This document shows positions 1-8,094 of a DNA stretch of 64,000 nucleotides, piece by piece. The first letter of the stretch is position 1. Every line of letters starts with the position of its first letter. The notes under the pieces are model-generated. The model was not told where the DNA came from. It ran no database searches and saw nothing but the letters and a program-made list of their open reading frames with translations. This DNA is from Corallium rubrum (Eukaryota; Cnidaria; Anthozoa; Scleralcyonacea; Coralliidae). The stretch is from contig OZ036001.1 of NCBI GenBank assembly GCA_964035015.1, positions 16,357,611 through 16,421,610 on the forward strand, in the 5' to 3' direction. The translations under genes were made by a program, and so were the position numbers.

Positions 1-198
1 CGACTGGGCATATTTAATCCCAACTGTGCTGATTCCAACGGCTAGGGCTAGCTTGACGGTACCCTTTACAGACTCAGGGGTACCCAAAGGTTCCCTCAGG
101 ACCTTCTTCGAAGCCATGGAGACCGCCACAGCTCCGCTTGTGATCAGGAGGGCGTCGTAGAGCTCGTTCATCAGTTCTTTTCGGTCGGTGGTTGACAT
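1..198 (-). CDS. Small hydrophobic Polinton protein, C-terminus outside window
   Basis: An open frame from an ATG at 198 running off the left edge (about 66 codons visible). It has a short charged N-terminus (MSTTDRKELMNELY) followed by alternating small hydrophobic stretches (LLITSGAVAVSMASKK and later VKLALAVGISTVG), which suggests a small membrane-associated protein. I recall similar short ORFs in Polinton-like elements of cnidarians, but no function is known to me. The start is supported by a TAGTATA motif directly before the ATG, the same arrangement as at other genes of this element. Confidence 0.6.
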   Translation of the reverse strand, partial: MSTTDRKELMNELYDALLITSGAVAVSMASKKVLREPLGTPESVKGTVKLALAVGISTVGIKYAQS

Positions 199-205
199 TA
201 TACTA
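199..205 (-). promoter_or_regulatory. Start-codon TATA-like motif (TAGTATA|ATG)
   Basis: Touches the ATG of gene 1-198. Same motif class at 2966-2971, 6212-6220 and 7474-7479. Confidence 0.5.
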
Positions 206-214
206 ACACATATT

Positions 215-601
215 TCATTCATCGAAGGTGTCTAAAACCGGGGAAGTCCGGACGGGGTTCTGTGGTTCGACAGTTCCTTCCATTACCTTCTCCTCATCAA
301 CAGTTTTCAGCCTCTGAACCTCCCTTCTCTCCTGCCTCATAGTGTAATAAAGTGAGGCCCCACCGATAACCAACCCAACGGTTCCGATTAGATATCCGTA
401 ATAGGCTGACCGACCCCCACCAACCCCAGGACCAATCTCAGCCGCCAACCGCTCCCTGGCTTTCCTCTCCTTGGCTGTCTTTGATATCTGAGCCAGTCGT
501 TTACCAGCCTCCACCCGTTTTGGGTCCTTGACTCTCTCCGTCTTGACCGCTGATGTTATTTTAGGGACTTCCGAGGTTTTCTCAGATGTTTCGTCAGCCA
601 T
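215..601 (-). CDS. Single-pass membrane protein of Polinton, unknown function
   Basis: 128 residues. The first two thirds are charged and lysine-rich, with a basic stretch (about residues 28-50) that could be coiled or nucleic-acid binding. A single hydrophobic segment at about residues 68-88 (YYGYLIGTVGLVIGGASLYY) is followed by a basic stop-transfer sequence (MRQERREVQR). It lies 16 bases from the gene ending the window and on the same strand. A TAGTGTATAG sequence touches its ATG. I do not recognise the family; a small virion membrane protein is a guess from position and topology. Confidence 0.6.
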   Translation of the reverse strand: MADETSEKTSEVPKITSAVKTERVKDPKRVEAGKRLAQISKTAKERKARERLAAEIGPGVGGGRSAYYGYLIGTVGLVIGGASLYYTMRQERREVQRLKTVDEEKVMEGTVEPQNPVRTSPVLDTFDE

Positions 602-613
602 CTATACACTAAT

Positions 614-922
614 CTATGTTTCATCTGTGAGGTCATCTGTGGGAATCTCTGAGGAATCTGTGAGACCATCTGTAGGAATCTCTGAGGCTGTCTGTAGGAA
701 GTCTGTAAGACCATCTATAGGAATCTCTGAGGCTGTCTGTGGGAAGTCTGTGAGACCATCTGTAGGAATCTCTGAGACCGTCGGCCAGACAACAACAGAT
801 TCAGTCACGTAGTACTCCCCCCTACGGTTTCTCCTAACACAATGTATCATCACCCCGATAGCTCTTCTGAGGGCGTGGAAGATAATCAGTATGGGTCGTC
901 TAAGTCTCTTTGGAATCTTCAT
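614..922 (-). CDS. Small basic protein with acidic tandem-repeat tail
   Basis: 102 residues. The N-terminal 40 residues are strongly basic with a hydrophobic core (MKIPKRLRRPILIIFHALRR). The C-terminal half is built of 15-residue repeats of the form SEIPTDGLTDFPQTA, shortening to SEIPTDDLTDET. The repeat half is acidic and Ser/Thr rich. Its ATG lies 45 bases from the ATG of the divergent kinase gene, so the two share one promoter region. No homologue recognised; the split between a basic head and an acidic repeat tail is the notable feature. Confidence 0.5.
   Translation of the reverse strand: MKIPKRLRRPILIIFHALRRAIGVMIHCVRRNRRGEYYVTESVVVWPTVSEIPTDGLTDFPQTASEIPIDGLTDFLQTASEIPTDGLTDSSEIPTDDLTDET
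617..775 (-). repeat. 45-bp coding tandem repeat in the small Polinton protein
   Basis: Roughly three and a half copies of a 45-bp unit (one shortened to 30 bp) that keep the reading frame of the minus-strand ORF. Seen as recurring blocks of ATCTCTGAGG / TGTCTGTGGGAAGTC on the + strand. Confidence 0.8.
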
Positions 923-961
923 ATAAAATACGGAAGGTTTGGGATTGTAACGTATACCTGA

Positions 962-967
962 GGTATA
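962..967 (+). promoter_or_regulatory. Start-codon TATA-like motif (GGTATA|ATG)
   Basis: Touches the ATG of the kinase gene and decides its start. Confidence 0.45.
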
Positions 968-1711
968 ATGACCAACCCAAAGCTCGGTGCTCGGCTGACC
1001 GCCCTTGACGGAAACATCGGTGTGGGGAAGACAACGTTCGCTATACCAGTCGCTGTAAGAAATGGTTATTACCTTGCTGAGGATCCAGTTGACGACAATC
1101 CATACCTCGAAAGGTTTTACGCCAACCCTAAGACCTGGGCGTACGAAATGGAGACCTGGTTCCTCGGTGAGAGAATTGACGTCTACCTAGAGGCTCTGGA
1201 GTTAATCAACGAAGGGAGGAATGTGATTATAGAGCGAACACATCACAGCTGTATGGTTTTTACTAAAAACTGTTGGCGTAATGGGTGGATAACCGACAAA
1301 CAGTTTTCTGAGTATTCCCAGGTTTTCCACTCACTAAACAATCTACTCCCAACCCCTGATGCCCTACTATTCCTAGAAGCCTCAGTTGACACCTGTTACA
1401 ACCGGATGCTCAGGAGAGGTCGGAAATGTGAAGCCGGTGTAACTAAGGATTACCTCAGGTGTGTAGAGAGGTATATGGGGGAGATGACTGAGGATCTAGC
1501 CCTTAATGGAACTAAGGTGATTACCCTCGATTGGGAAGACTTCGGTCCGGATGAATCGGAGGTAGTCAATACCCTCAGTGGGATCCCTGGTGGATTTCAC
1601 GGTTGGATGGCTCGTGTGGGTGACCGGGACGTCTACATACCAGAGATCGTCAGAACCGTTAGCCAGGCCCGGCATGCTCAGCTGAGTCATAAGTCCTATG
1701 GTACCGTGTGA
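968..1711 (+). CDS. Deoxynucleoside kinase (dNK/TK2 family)
   Basis: 247 residues. It would phosphorylate deoxynucleosides to feed DNA synthesis during replication of the element. The P-loop GNIGVGKT is at about residues 15-22. The conserved ER motif of dNKs appears as IIERTHHS (about residue 86). A lid-like arginine stretch RMLRRGRKCEAGVT lies near residue 149. Length fits the 210-260 residue family. The last 53 bases overlap, tail to tail, the end of the minus-strand gene 1659-2165. The ATG at 968 is chosen because GGTATA touches it directly. Such kinases are common in large DNA viruses but only scattered in Polintons. Catalytic function is inferred from motifs. Confidence 0.85.
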   Translation: MTNPKLGARLTALDGNIGVGKTTFAIPVAVRNGYYLAEDPVDDNPYLERFYANPKTWAYEMETWFLGERIDVYLEALELINEGRNVIIERTHHSCMVFTKNCWRNGWITDKQFSEYSQVFHSLNNLLPTPDALLFLEASVDTCYNRMLRRGRKCEAGVTKDYLRCVERYMGEMTEDLALNGTKVITLDWEDFGPDESEVVNTLSGIPGGFHGWMARVGDRDVYIPEIVRTVSQARHAQLSHKSYGTV

Positions 1712-2165
1712 TCATACTGTCGAAATGTGGACAGACCTCAGTCACAATGTCGTCGAGTACACGAACGTCGGATAGGAAGACACTCTCGTCGTAGGAGACC
1801 CCACGTAGGAAGCTTCTGATCTGTGTCAGAACCTTGTGATAGTTGATATGAGCGAATTCACAGTTCTCCAGTCTACCAGACATCCCCGACTTGGTCATAT
1901 ACCCTTGAATCAGGACGCCAGGACCGGCTATGGTTCCGAGGATCAGTGGGTTAGCTGTAACACCACCAGCTATTCCCCCAACCACAGTCAACCCAATAGA
2001 GACCGTCTCAAGGATCATCTTCAGTCTCTTCAGTCGGGTGTGTTTCCACTTGTAACAGGTCGCTAACCTATGGTAATACGAATAAAGTCTCTGCAGTTTG
2101 TCTACTTCAGCCGGTTGGAGGTTTTTACCAATGTGGTTGAAGCTGATAACGCTTTTTCTCTTCAT
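1659..2165 (-). CDS. Two-helix membrane protein, SLATT-like, of Polinton
   Basis: 168 residues. The N-terminal half is helical and basic (YYHRLATCYKWKHTRLKRLK), followed by two adjacent hydrophobic segments at about residues 52-70 and 73-88 (TVSIGLTVVGGIAGG and ILGTIAGPGVLI), then a helical C-terminal half. This plan resembles SLATT-type two-helix proteins, but I can only claim similarity of layout. It lies 5 bases from the end of the next minus-strand gene, and its stop overlaps the 3' end of the kinase gene by 53 bases. Confidence 0.55.
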   Translation of the reverse strand: MKRKSVISFNHIGKNLQPAEVDKLQRLYSYYHRLATCYKWKHTRLKRLKMILETVSIGLTVVGGIAGGVTANPLILGTIAGPGVLIQGYMTKSGMSGRLENCEFAHINYHKVLTQIRSFLRGVSYDESVFLSDVRVLDDIVTEVCPHFDSMITRYHRTYDSAEHAGPG

Positions 2166-2170
2166 TCTAA

Positions 2171-2965
2171 TTACAGGTCATATTCAACCATAACCTCCTT
2201 ACAGATCCTCCCGATCTCGGGTTCCCCCAGACGACCCTCTACGATCTTCATACCGTAGAAGCTGATGTCTGAATAAAAACTTTTTAAGCTGTTTACCCCG
2301 AACACATTCAGATAAGGTTCCCCTATCTGATCGATGTCACACATAGAGTATGAGTCCCTCAGTATCTCACCATTTATCCTGACGTGTGACACTCTAAGTC
2401 CGGATAGCCAGTGGGCAGATACCAGAGCCTTCTTTCCGATGAACTTCGCTGGAATTGTACACTCACGAAACCTAGACGGTGTCATCCCACCGAAAACCAG
2501 TTTGTTATTCACCCCAGCTTTAAACCCAAGGCTTCTACCATCGTTAACATTGACATTGGAAACAATTGTTTCCCAGGTACCCGACGCCGATCTCACACTA
2601 TTCCTCTTTACCACAACGAAAACTGAAACATCAGTGAACATGAATCTGGGCACGTTAGCGTGAAAGGCAGTTCTTACCGTCGTCTCAGGGTAAAGGAAGT
2701 GGTGATCACCGGCGGTGCTCAGCTGTGGGTTGATACTGGAAGGTCTCCAAAACATGGCTGAGTGGGTTTCACTATCCCTATCCTCTATGTAATCAACAAA
2801 AGGGAGGGGAGTTTGGACAACCGCGTTCTTACTGGATCTGGTTACGTTCAGGTCAAAGATGACCTTATAGTCACGAACCTTCGTGTGAAGGACCTCTTTT
2901 AGTTTATCGTTGAGTTGTTTCTTAGTTATCATGTCTGGTCTGTTGTAACCATAGAACAGACTCAT
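2171..2965 (-). CDS. Lectin/LamG-like beta-sandwich protein of Polinton
   Basis: 264 residues. The C-terminal part has the pattern of concanavalin-like domains: a core of alternating beta strands and a closing motif FYGMKIVEGRLGEPEIGRI, similar to the Y-x-R-x-L-s-d-x-E-I ending of LamG/laminin-like domains. The middle (about residues 95-200) is rich in aromatic and hydroxyl residues. No signal peptide. It could be a virion surface or attachment protein; this is inferred from fold-like pattern and its position in a run of minus-strand genes. TAGTAT touches the ATG. Confidence 0.6.
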   Translation of the reverse strand: MSLFYGYNRPDMITKKQLNDKLKEVLHTKVRDYKVIFDLNVTRSSKNAVVQTPLPFVDYIEDRDSETHSAMFWRPSSINPQLSTAGDHHFLYPETTVRTAFHANVPRFMFTDVSVFVVVKRNSVRSASGTWETIVSNVNVNDGRSLGFKAGVNNKLVFGGMTPSRFRECTIPAKFIGKKALVSAHWLSGLRVSHVRINGEILRDSYSMCDIDQIGEPYLNVFGVNSLKSFYSDISFYGMKIVEGRLGEPEIGRICKEVMVEYDL

Positions 2966-2971
2966 ATACTA
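2966..2971 (-). promoter_or_regulatory. Start-codon TATA-like motif (TAGTAT|ATG)
   Basis: Touches the ATG of the lectin-like gene; the three bases to the next gene's stop are within it. Confidence 0.5.
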
Positions 2972-4393
2972 TAAGACGTATTTACTGAACAGATACCCAG
3001 ACACAGCTGTTAGGACCAATAGGATTCCCAACTCATTGTCTGGCTTTGGTTGTCTGTCAGGTGTGTGGACGGTTGGTTTGTTAGGTGTGTGGACGGTTGG
3101 TCTGTCAGGTGTGTGGATGGTTGGTTTGTCGGTTTGTCCACCACTGTCGTCTAGTGTTTCCAGGTGTGGACCGTTTTCTTGGTGTAGCTTCTTTGGTTGC
3201 TTATGAACACCTTGGTAGTTGACCTTAGAATTAATACCAAACTTCATACCCTCCGACGCACGTGTGAGTAAGTTGGTGTATCCTAAGATTTTCTCCTTCA
3301 GTATCGTCAGTGAGCCCGGCACTAACCACGTGTCAGGGCTAATAGCCACATTCTGGGTGACGTTAGTATCTGATATTGCCCTGTTCATATTTAGAATCCA
3401 GGTACTAACGGAATAGTTAACGACGGCATCCTCTACAAGGACTCTGAATTCCTGCTGTGTCTCAAGACTGCCAGCACCTTTGTTAACAATGCTGACCCTT
3501 GTTTTAGCCTGTGAGCCGAGAACGGCGTAGACATAAGCCTCGATGGACTCATTCAGATACTGTAAGCCTACCCTGGTGAAACCATCTGTCCGTAAAGGGA
3601 TGAACCTTCTGTAGTGTGTCTTATAATCACTATTGAGACGCCACATCCACTCATGGAACGAACGGTTGTGTTTGTAACCAGACTTTGGATTAATCAGGAA
3701 CTTTTTTTCTCTGGGTATGTTCGCCATGATGTCAATCACATCATCTCCGACGCCAAACTCCCTCATTAGGTCACTCCTCTTTTCCGTTATAAGACGTCTT
3801 AGTATACGCCGCGTGGTGAAGTATAGGTGAAAACACATGATAGAGGAGACCACCGGATACACGTCTTCTGAGAATTTTAGGTGTTCTACCCCAACGCCAC
3901 AGCAGTACGAACTGAGGTAAACAGCGGTTATAAGTTGGTAATAAGGTTCATTATCATTCCACCATTTCGCGATGTCCGTCCGGTTCCCTGGATTCAGGAC
4001 TGGTAACTTTGCCATAAAAAAGTCTTGGTCGTTAACGTAAACCCTGAAATTGTTAAGGTCGTAGTCTATGGCGTTGTCTGATAGATACGTGAACTTTGAA
4101 AAGTCATATTTTCCCTCAATGTCACTCTTCCAGTGCCGCTTACCCTGAATCTTCTGTACCGTACCACCACCGAGCCATATCTTCGGAAATCTGGGTGGTG
4201 GTCTATTTATTGTTAAATACTTGGTGTAGTCTCTGTTGTTCTTAAACTCCGCGTCACCAGTGTAGATGTATGAGTCACCGACAGGTCCAAAGAACACACC
4301 AGGCTCTGACTGACCGAAGACTGAATCAGTTATGAACTTAGTTCTATCGGCGTATGGGTATTTGGTGAAAAACTCTCTCAGGGTCTTATCCAT
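2969..4393 (-). CDS. Large Polinton protein with repeat stalk and C-terminal membrane anchor
   Basis: 474 residues, family not recognised. The N-terminal 380 residues look globular and aromatic-rich, with several cysteines (YCCGVGVEH near residue 165). From about residue 416 a low-complexity stalk of 8-residue repeats follows (DRPTVHTP, NKPTVHTP). The last 20 residues form a hydrophobic anchor (LGILLVLTAVSGYLFSKYVL). Globular head, stalk and anchor suggest a membrane-displayed protein. Its ATG is 19 bases from the ATG of the divergent integrase gene. The next minus gene starts 3 bases after its stop. Confidence 0.55.
   Translation of the reverse strand: MDKTLREFFTKYPYADRTKFITDSVFGQSEPGVFFGPVGDSYIYTGDAEFKNNRDYTKYLTINRPPPRFPKIWLGGGTVQKIQGKRHWKSDIEGKYDFSKFTYLSDNAIDYDLNNFRVYVNDQDFFMAKLPVLNPGNRTDIAKWWNDNEPYYQLITAVYLSSYCCGVGVEHLKFSEDVYPVVSSIMCFHLYFTTRRILRRLITEKRSDLMREFGVGDDVIDIMANIPREKKFLINPKSGYKHNRSFHEWMWRLNSDYKTHYRRFIPLRTDGFTRVGLQYLNESIEAYVYAVLGSQAKTRVSIVNKGAGSLETQQEFRVLVEDAVVNYSVSTWILNMNRAISDTNVTQNVAISPDTWLVPGSLTILKEKILGYTNLLTRASEGMKFGINSKVNYQGVHKQPKKLHQENGPHLETLDDSGGQTDKPTIHTPDRPTVHTPNKPTVHTPDRQPKPDNELGILLVLTAVSGYLFSKYVL
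3052..3141 (-). repeat. 24-bp coding tandem repeat (stalk of the 474-residue protein)
   Basis: Three copies of an in-frame 24-bp unit encoding D-[KR]-P-T-[IV]-H-T-P, visible on the + strand as recurring GGTGTGTGGA(C/T)GGTTGGT. Confidence 0.8.
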
Positions 4394-4412
4394 ATATCAT
4401 AGGTTAGGTTAT
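4394..4412. promoter_or_regulatory. 19-bp divergent start region between two Polinton genes
   Basis: Only 19 bases separate the ATG of the 474-residue gene (minus) from the ATG of the integrase gene (plus). Both sides read TATA-like directly into the start codon (GATAT|ATG on the minus strand, GGTTAT|ATG on the plus strand). Any promoter must overlap the two 5' ends, and transcripts must be nearly leaderless or start inside the opposite gene. Confidence 0.5.
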
Positions 4413-5510
4413 ATGGACACCGGGGTCGGGTTGGAACAGGAACTGAGAGATATATGGTATAATCCGAAAACAGGATATCAGTCAGCTGAACGATTGTACC
4501 AGAAGGCGGTGGGAGAAGGTCTTGATGTGAGTAGGAAGGTAGTAAGGGCCTGGCTGAAAACACAGGACACGTACACGAGGTATAGGCCGATTGTGAGAAA
4601 GCATAAGTTCAGACAGACGTTCGTCAGCCACCTTGGTGAACAGATACAGATGGACTTGGTTGATATGGGGAAGTATAAGAACCAGAATAAGGGGTATTAC
4701 TGGATCCTAACAGCTGTTGAGATTCTGAGTCGGTATGCTTTCGCCGTTCCTGTTTACAGGAAGGACACGAAAAACATGACCGGGGCTGTGGATAAGCTGT
4801 TGGAACAGTTCAAAGACCGATTTGGCACTTACCCTGACCTGGCTCAGTTCGACGACGGGAAGGAGTTTTATAACGTCGGTGTGAAAGGTCTGCTGAAGGA
4901 ACGTGGTGTTGAGTACTTCAGTACGTTTTCAGACAAGAAAGCAGCGATCGTCGAACGGTTCAACAGAACACTTAAGACTGCTATGTGGAAGTATTTCTAC
5001 ACCAAGGGGACTTATAGGTGGATTGATGTCCTGGATGACCTCGTTGAGGGTTATAACAACACAAAACACAGTGTCGTTATGCTGAAGCCCAAGGACGTCG
5101 GTAAGTCAAACGAGAATCAGGTCTGGAATACGCTGTTCGGTCACCATTTTGGTGACCATCCCTTACCCAAGTTCCGGGTTGGAGACACTGTGAGGGTGTC
5201 AAAGTATAAGAGCATATTTACAAAGGGTTATGAGGCTAACTTTACTGAGGAAATCTTCAGGATTACGAAGGTCATCCGTGGTGATCCAAACGTTTACGGG
5301 ATAGAGGACGCTGAGGGCGAGCCGATTATCGGAAAGTTTTATGAGGAGGAGTTGTCGCCGGTGGATAAGAAGGATAACGTTTATAGGGTGGATAAGGTGT
5401 TGAGGAGGAAGAGAGTCGCGGGAAAGAAGATGGTGTTGGTCAAGTGGTTGGGTTATGGTGATAGGCACAACTCATGGATACCTGAGAGTGACGTACAAAA
5501 CCTGGGTTAA
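4413..5510 (+). CDS. Polinton integrase: DDE (rve) core with C-terminal chromodomain
   Basis: 365 residues from the ATG at 4413. It joins the element's ends to host DNA. The N-terminal helical part is about residues 1-65. The catalytic core begins near QIQMDLVDMGKY (first D), continues with LAQFDDGKEF (second D) and AAIVERFNRTLK (catalytic E). The C-terminal domain is a chromodomain (YRVDKVLRRKR ... VLVKWLGYGDRHNSWIPESD), which may guide insertion to modified histones. An upstream ATG at 4332 would lie inside the opposite gene and is less likely. The stop codon overlaps an ATG of the next gene. Confidence 0.9.
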   Translation: MDTGVGLEQELRDIWYNPKTGYQSAERLYQKAVGEGLDVSRKVVRAWLKTQDTYTRYRPIVRKHKFRQTFVSHLGEQIQMDLVDMGKYKNQNKGYYWILTAVEILSRYAFAVPVYRKDTKNMTGAVDKLLEQFKDRFGTYPDLAQFDDGKEFYNVGVKGLLKERGVEYFSTFSDKKAAIVERFNRTLKTAMWKYFYTKGTYRWIDVLDDLVEGYNNTKHSVVMLKPKDVGKSNENQVWNTLFGHHFGDHPLPKFRVGDTVRVSKYKSIFTKGYEANFTEEIFRITKVIRGDPNVYGIEDAEGEPIIGKFYEEELSPVDKKDNVYRVDKVLRRKRVAGKKMVLVKWLGYGDRHNSWIPESDVQNLG

Positions 5511-5524
5511 TGTATACTCGGGTA

Positions 5525-6214
5525 ATGAGGCTAACATTATTCATTGAAAACGGTGAGAAGACTGTCTATTTTGAACAACCTATCATGGTGACAGGTCCAA
5601 GACCACAGGTGATGCTGAAGAAAGCGACGGTATACTGGAACTATAACAATGTGGTGTCAGGTCTGAACGATTCGGTGTCGTTCGATGGTAAGGAGGCATC
5701 CGCTCCTGAAGGTTATCTGGACTTTGACGCGTTGGAAACGTTCGTTAAGGGTTTAGCCGGGACCCACAGTGGGGTGGTTGAGTTCGGAAAGAATGTTTAC
5801 AACGGAACATCTAAGGTGAAAACATCGAAAAAGTTGAAGCTTGGAAAGATGGGTCTTCTTTTAGGGTTTGGTGAGAACGATGTGATAACCGTTGGTGGTG
5901 GTGGGTGGACGAACAGTCCTAATCAAGTGGACATCAACAGAGGACTGAGGTATGTCGGGATCTCATGTGACGCTGTTGAGAGTGAGAAAAGTCTGGACAA
6001 TGGGAGGAGGAGTGGTCTGATTGGTACCCTTCCGATAACCTCTGAGCAGAGTTTGAAAGGGAGTGTACAGCACTACACAGACATCGAGTCGAAAGCTGAG
6101 ATCCGTAAGGGTGTTTATGGTAAGATGACCTTTAGGGTTCGTGGAAACAATGATCAGTCAGTAGGTCGACCGGTTGGGATTGGAGCTGTTCTGCTTGAAT
6201 TGTACATAGGCTAG
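5525..6214 (+). CDS. Penton-like minor capsid protein candidate
   Basis: About 229 residues from the ATG at 5525; an in-frame ATG at 5510 overlaps the integrase stop and would add five residues. It is all-beta in character, starts with MRLTLFIENGEKTVYF, and has LRYVGISCD and DNGRRSGLIGTLP in the second half, ending in a strand-rich GIGAVLLELYIG. I recall such proteins next to capsid genes of Polinton-like elements, where they are read as single-jelly-roll pentons. The assignment rests on that memory and on gene order just upstream of the capsid-like gene. Confidence 0.55.
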   Translation: MRLTLFIENGEKTVYFEQPIMVTGPRPQVMLKKATVYWNYNNVVSGLNDSVSFDGKEASAPEGYLDFDALETFVKGLAGTHSGVVEFGKNVYNGTSKVKTSKKLKLGKMGLLLGFGENDVITVGGGGWTNSPNQVDINRGLRYVGISCDAVESEKSLDNGRRSGLIGTLPITSEQSLKGSVQHYTDIESKAEIRKGVYGKMTFRVRGNNDQSVGRPVGIGAVLLELYIG

Positions 6215-6220
6215 TATATA
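6212..6220 (+). promoter_or_regulatory. Start-codon TATA-like motif (TAGTATATA|ATG)
   Basis: Overlaps the TAG stop of the penton-like gene and touches the ATG of the 413-residue gene. Confidence 0.5.
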
Positions 6221-7462
6221 ATGACTGATGGAGAAGTCAACATCGGAATGGATGATCTTAACAAAGAAGAAAAGAGGGTAGAGGGTGAAAAAGATACTGG
6301 CGAGACGAGCTTCACCGATGGAGATCAGAGAAGAAGACTGGACGATCTGACAGGCCGACCCCCGTTAGGTTCAGATGATATGGCACGCGTAACACCAGAC
6401 GAAAGTGTCCCTAATGTTGGCCGTGACTCTGGAGCAATGAAGAGGGCTATCATAGAGGATAAAAAGAAAATCTTTAAAGAAGAAAAGGATCTCGGATTTA
6501 CGGTGAATGTGGGGGATGGTAAAGCATCTAGGGAACTGCTCGAACAGACTGAATTTACTCTTGGTAAAGGTGATAAACCTACCAAAGCGACCTTCAGAGG
6601 TAAGGTAGTTATGGTACGTAAGACAGGTGGTGGGATTAGGCGTAGTGAATCTCAGACAAAGGACAGATACGTCGAGGATTTTGATAAGCTGATAAAAGAA
6701 GCTAAAGCTGAGCATTCCAAAACATTAGTAGGAGCCATCGAGAAGTCTAACAACGGCTCAACGACTTCTTTAGGAGTTGTGAGTGACATAAGCTCACAGA
6801 CCATCTCAGAGAGTGAGAGTGTACTTGATAAAAGAGAGGAGGACCTACAGGAACAGGCTAGAGAGCTCCTAACTGAGAAGGAAGTAAGAGAATTCATGGG
6901 AATGCTCAAACCACAGGGTACAAGTGTAGACAAGATTAGGTTTCTTGAAATAGAAGCCGGCTACTACAAAGAGCAAGCGGCTAGTGAGGAAGACCCTCGT
7001 AAGAGGCAGCTGTATGAGAAAATCAGTGAGATGGCGGAAATGAAAGCGGACACCATAAGAATTAGGATTGGTGATGCCCCCGAACATATTGATGTTTTGT
7101 CTATCCTAAGCGATAAAGTGGAGAATAATGACCTAAATAGGTTAGAAAAGTTTAAGAAATGGGCTAAGAAAAATATGGTTGGGTTATCTGCCATAGCCAT
7201 CACCATAGCTGGAATAATAACCACAATAGTTGTTGCTGCTAGAAGGACTGTCTCGGGGGGAGCTAGAGCCGTTGGTGGTTTCGCTAAGGCACTCGCTAAC
7301 CTGGGTAAGAGTTTGGGACCTCTGTTAGCACCACTGTTCAGCCTAGTGGCACAGGTTTTAACCTGGGGAGCAAAAGGGATAGCATGGTTAGCCAACAATC
7401 TGTGGGTTTTAGCTATAGCTATGACGTGGTTATTGTATGACTACTGGAAAAACAGAAAATAA
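6221..7462 (+). CDS. Polinton structural-type protein: charged coiled region plus C-terminal membrane segments
   Basis: 413 residues. The first 300 are highly charged, with long predicted helices (for example SVLDKREEDLQEQARELL and LEIEAGYYKEQAA). The last 95 residues are hydrophobic: one segment near residues 320-340 (VGLSAIAITIAGIITTIVVA), a Gly/Ala amphipathic stretch, and a terminal helix (LWVLAIAMTWLLYDYW). Long charged body and membrane-active tail resemble virion-internal proteins, but no family is recognised. TAGTATATA touches the ATG, six bases after the previous stop. Confidence 0.55.
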   Translation: MTDGEVNIGMDDLNKEEKRVEGEKDTGETSFTDGDQRRRLDDLTGRPPLGSDDMARVTPDESVPNVGRDSGAMKRAIIEDKKKIFKEEKDLGFTVNVGDGKASRELLEQTEFTLGKGDKPTKATFRGKVVMVRKTGGGIRRSESQTKDRYVEDFDKLIKEAKAEHSKTLVGAIEKSNNGSTTSLGVVSDISSQTISESESVLDKREEDLQEQARELLTEKEVREFMGMLKPQGTSVDKIRFLEIEAGYYKEQAASEEDPRKRQLYEKISEMAEMKADTIRIRIGDAPEHIDVLSILSDKVENNDLNRLEKFKKWAKKNMVGLSAIAITIAGIITTIVVAARRTVSGGARAVGGFAKALANLGKSLGPLLAPLFSLVAQVLTWGAKGIAWLANNLWVLAIAMTWLLYDYWKNRK

Positions 7463-7473
7463 AACCTGTTATG

Positions 7474-7479
7474 TAGTAT
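7474..7479 (+). promoter_or_regulatory. Start-codon TATA-like motif (TAGTAT|ATG)
   Basis: Touches the ATG of the capsid-like gene. Confidence 0.5.
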
Positions 7480-8094
7480 ATGACCAACAGAAGTCAGACA
7501 GAGCTGTTACCTGGATTCAGACGGGCGAAAATGTCGGAGATCAAGGGAAGTAGAACAAGACACACGATCACCATGAATCCCAACAAAGTCAACCCTTGTG
7601 AGGACCTCTACATCGACATACCAAAGCTAAAACCTGATAGTTGTCTGGTCCCGGGTAGCTTTCACTTACTGTTCGACTTCAAGAACGCTAATACCAAGTC
7701 GTGGTTCCTAAACAATCTCTCCAGACTTCTGGTTGAAAAACTGGTTGTTAAGCTAGCCGGCGAGACTGTTTACGACAATACGGGTGAAAGTGTCCTTGGT
7801 GTGTACAGGGATCTCTGGTTACCGAAGAGTGTAAGGGATCAGATGGTTGGGTATGGAATCGGTCCAGAAAACCTGAGAAAGTTGATGTCTAAGGACGACA
7901 GTGGGGCTTCCTCTGGGGACGTTGAGAAGGTAGCTGACGCTCTGATGCTGACAATCCATGGGGTGAGGATGAAGGTGAGACTGGATAAGATCCTTGGGGA
8001 CCACGGACTTTATGCTCCCTTTGAAATGTACAACAACTTCCGATATGTCATTAGCCTACCGAAAGCGAGTGTGGCTCTGATTACACTAGGGAGA
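7480..8094 (+). pseudogene. Capsid-like protein, N-terminal part only, truncated by rearrangement
   Basis: About 205 residues remain before the frame runs into LINE sequence. Visible motifs are HTITMNPNKVNP, DIPKLKPDSCLVPGS and KSWFLNNLSRLLVEKL, followed by a strand-rich half ending near RYVISLPKAS. From memory these fit the N-terminal part of double-jelly-roll major capsid proteins of Polinton-like elements, which are normally 450-650 residues. More than half is missing. The stop at 8110-8112 lies in the foreign sequence. TAGTAT touches the ATG. I describe the break only. Confidence 0.55.

Noticed and set aside
528..812. Plus-strand ORF with GISE repeats
   Set aside because: It is the shadow of the repeat in the minus-strand 614-922 gene; gene order and start motifs support the minus strand.
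199..7479. TAGTATA motif as bacterial -10 box or ribosome binding site
   Set aside because: The neighbourhood is eukaryotic (introns, snRNA genes), and the motif touches the ATG, too close for either.
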